Below, piece by piece: positions 63,724 to 64,000 of a stretch of DNA of 64,000 nucleotides. Source of the DNA: Ypsolopha sequella (taxonomy: Eukaryota; Arthropoda; Insecta; Lepidoptera; Ypsolophidae); the NCBI GenBank assembly GCA_934047225.1, contig CAKOHE010000060.1, positions 62,001 to 126,000 on the forward strand, written 5' to 3'. The position numbers and the translations under genes were made by a program. Position 1 is the stretch's first letter. Every line of letters starts with the position of its first letter. The notes beneath the pieces were generated by a model. It saw only the letters and a list, made by a program, of their open reading frames with translations, made no database searches and was not told the DNA's origin.

Positions 63724-64000
63724 TTAAGGCGATTACAGTCGCCAAATTAGCAGCTTGAAATAACGTTCAAATCAGTGCACAATGCGTGGTGGCTGTTACG
63801 ACGCTCGCTGCGTCCTTGAAAGGGCAAAATAGGAGAAAATAATACTTTTCACATGGGCGTCATTGTTCCATTAAATAATTCTATGTTATATTTATAGCTA
63901 TCAAGTTTATCTATTTATCAAAGCATAAATGAATTAAATCACCTAAGCCGCTTAGGAGCAGTAGGAAATTCAAGCCAAAAAAACACCATTCAATTGAAAC
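63724..64000 (+). mobile_element. piggyBac-type MITE, copy 5 (cut by window end)
   Basis: Begins TTAAGGCGATTACAGTCGCC and follows subfamily 2 (like copy 4), but lacks about 35 bp after CAGCTT. It runs off the window. Confidence 0.8.

Overview
This is repeat-saturated, AT-rich eukaryotic nuclear DNA, most probably from a moth or butterfly. That assignment is an inference from the repeat spectrum: TTAA-flanked piggyBac-type MITEs, Helitron ends with a GC hairpin followed by CTAG, many 5'-truncated non-LTR retrotransposon tails, Bel/Pao, copia, DIRS-like and Penelope-like (PLE) fragments, and the dispersed AGGTACGGAACCCTAA motif, which is familiar from lepidopteran genomes. There are no bacterial operons, CRISPR arrays or rRNA genes.

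Only one host gene is supported: the last three coding exons of a plus-strand gene at 37927-38775, with clean AG/GT borders and consistent phase. I cannot name it with confidence; an insect muscle-type structural protein is a guess. A Bel/Pao retrotransposon lies in the intron just upstream.

Layout. 1-18.7 kb: piggyBac-type MITEs, long-palindrome (foldback) elements, two Helitron ends and LINE tails. 18.8-21.0 kb: a broken R1-clade ORF1 interrupted by a MITE and a LINE tail. 22.4-26.2 kb: foldback elements and MITEs. 27.4-29.35 kb: a TIR element containing a LINE 3' end, a 93-bp tandem array and a PLE fragment with a GIY-YIG domain and a hammerhead-like RNA motif. 29.6-30.8 kb: two LINE ORF2 remnants, one with a 20-bp minisatellite grown out of its own codons. 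31.6-32.4 kb: copia gag-protease. 35.1-37.8 kb: internally deleted Bel/Pao element. 37.9-38.8 kb: host exons. 39.9-41.7 kb: RTE-like tail and DIRS-like gag/RT relic. 42-53 kb: MITEs, tandem duplications and a 1.76-kb palindrome. 54.8 kb: a perfect 41-bp-arm palindrome. 55.5-57.2 kb: nested foldback/LINE/hAT MITE, then an RT fragment amplified as a 131-bp array. 57.9-60.0 kb: a 26-copy, 78-bp satellite. 60.7-61.65 kb: a mariner-like relic with long TIRs. 62.7-63.4 kb: a TIR element with perfect 69-bp ends carrying an open 193-codon reading frame.

The most interesting points are that TIR element with its intact cargo ORF, tandem arrays that have arisen inside LINE sequence, hammerhead-like motifs in PLE-type fragments, and the depth of nesting, which gives a readable order of insertions. 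I did not find a convincing new multi-gene system. Family names come from motif recognition without database searching.
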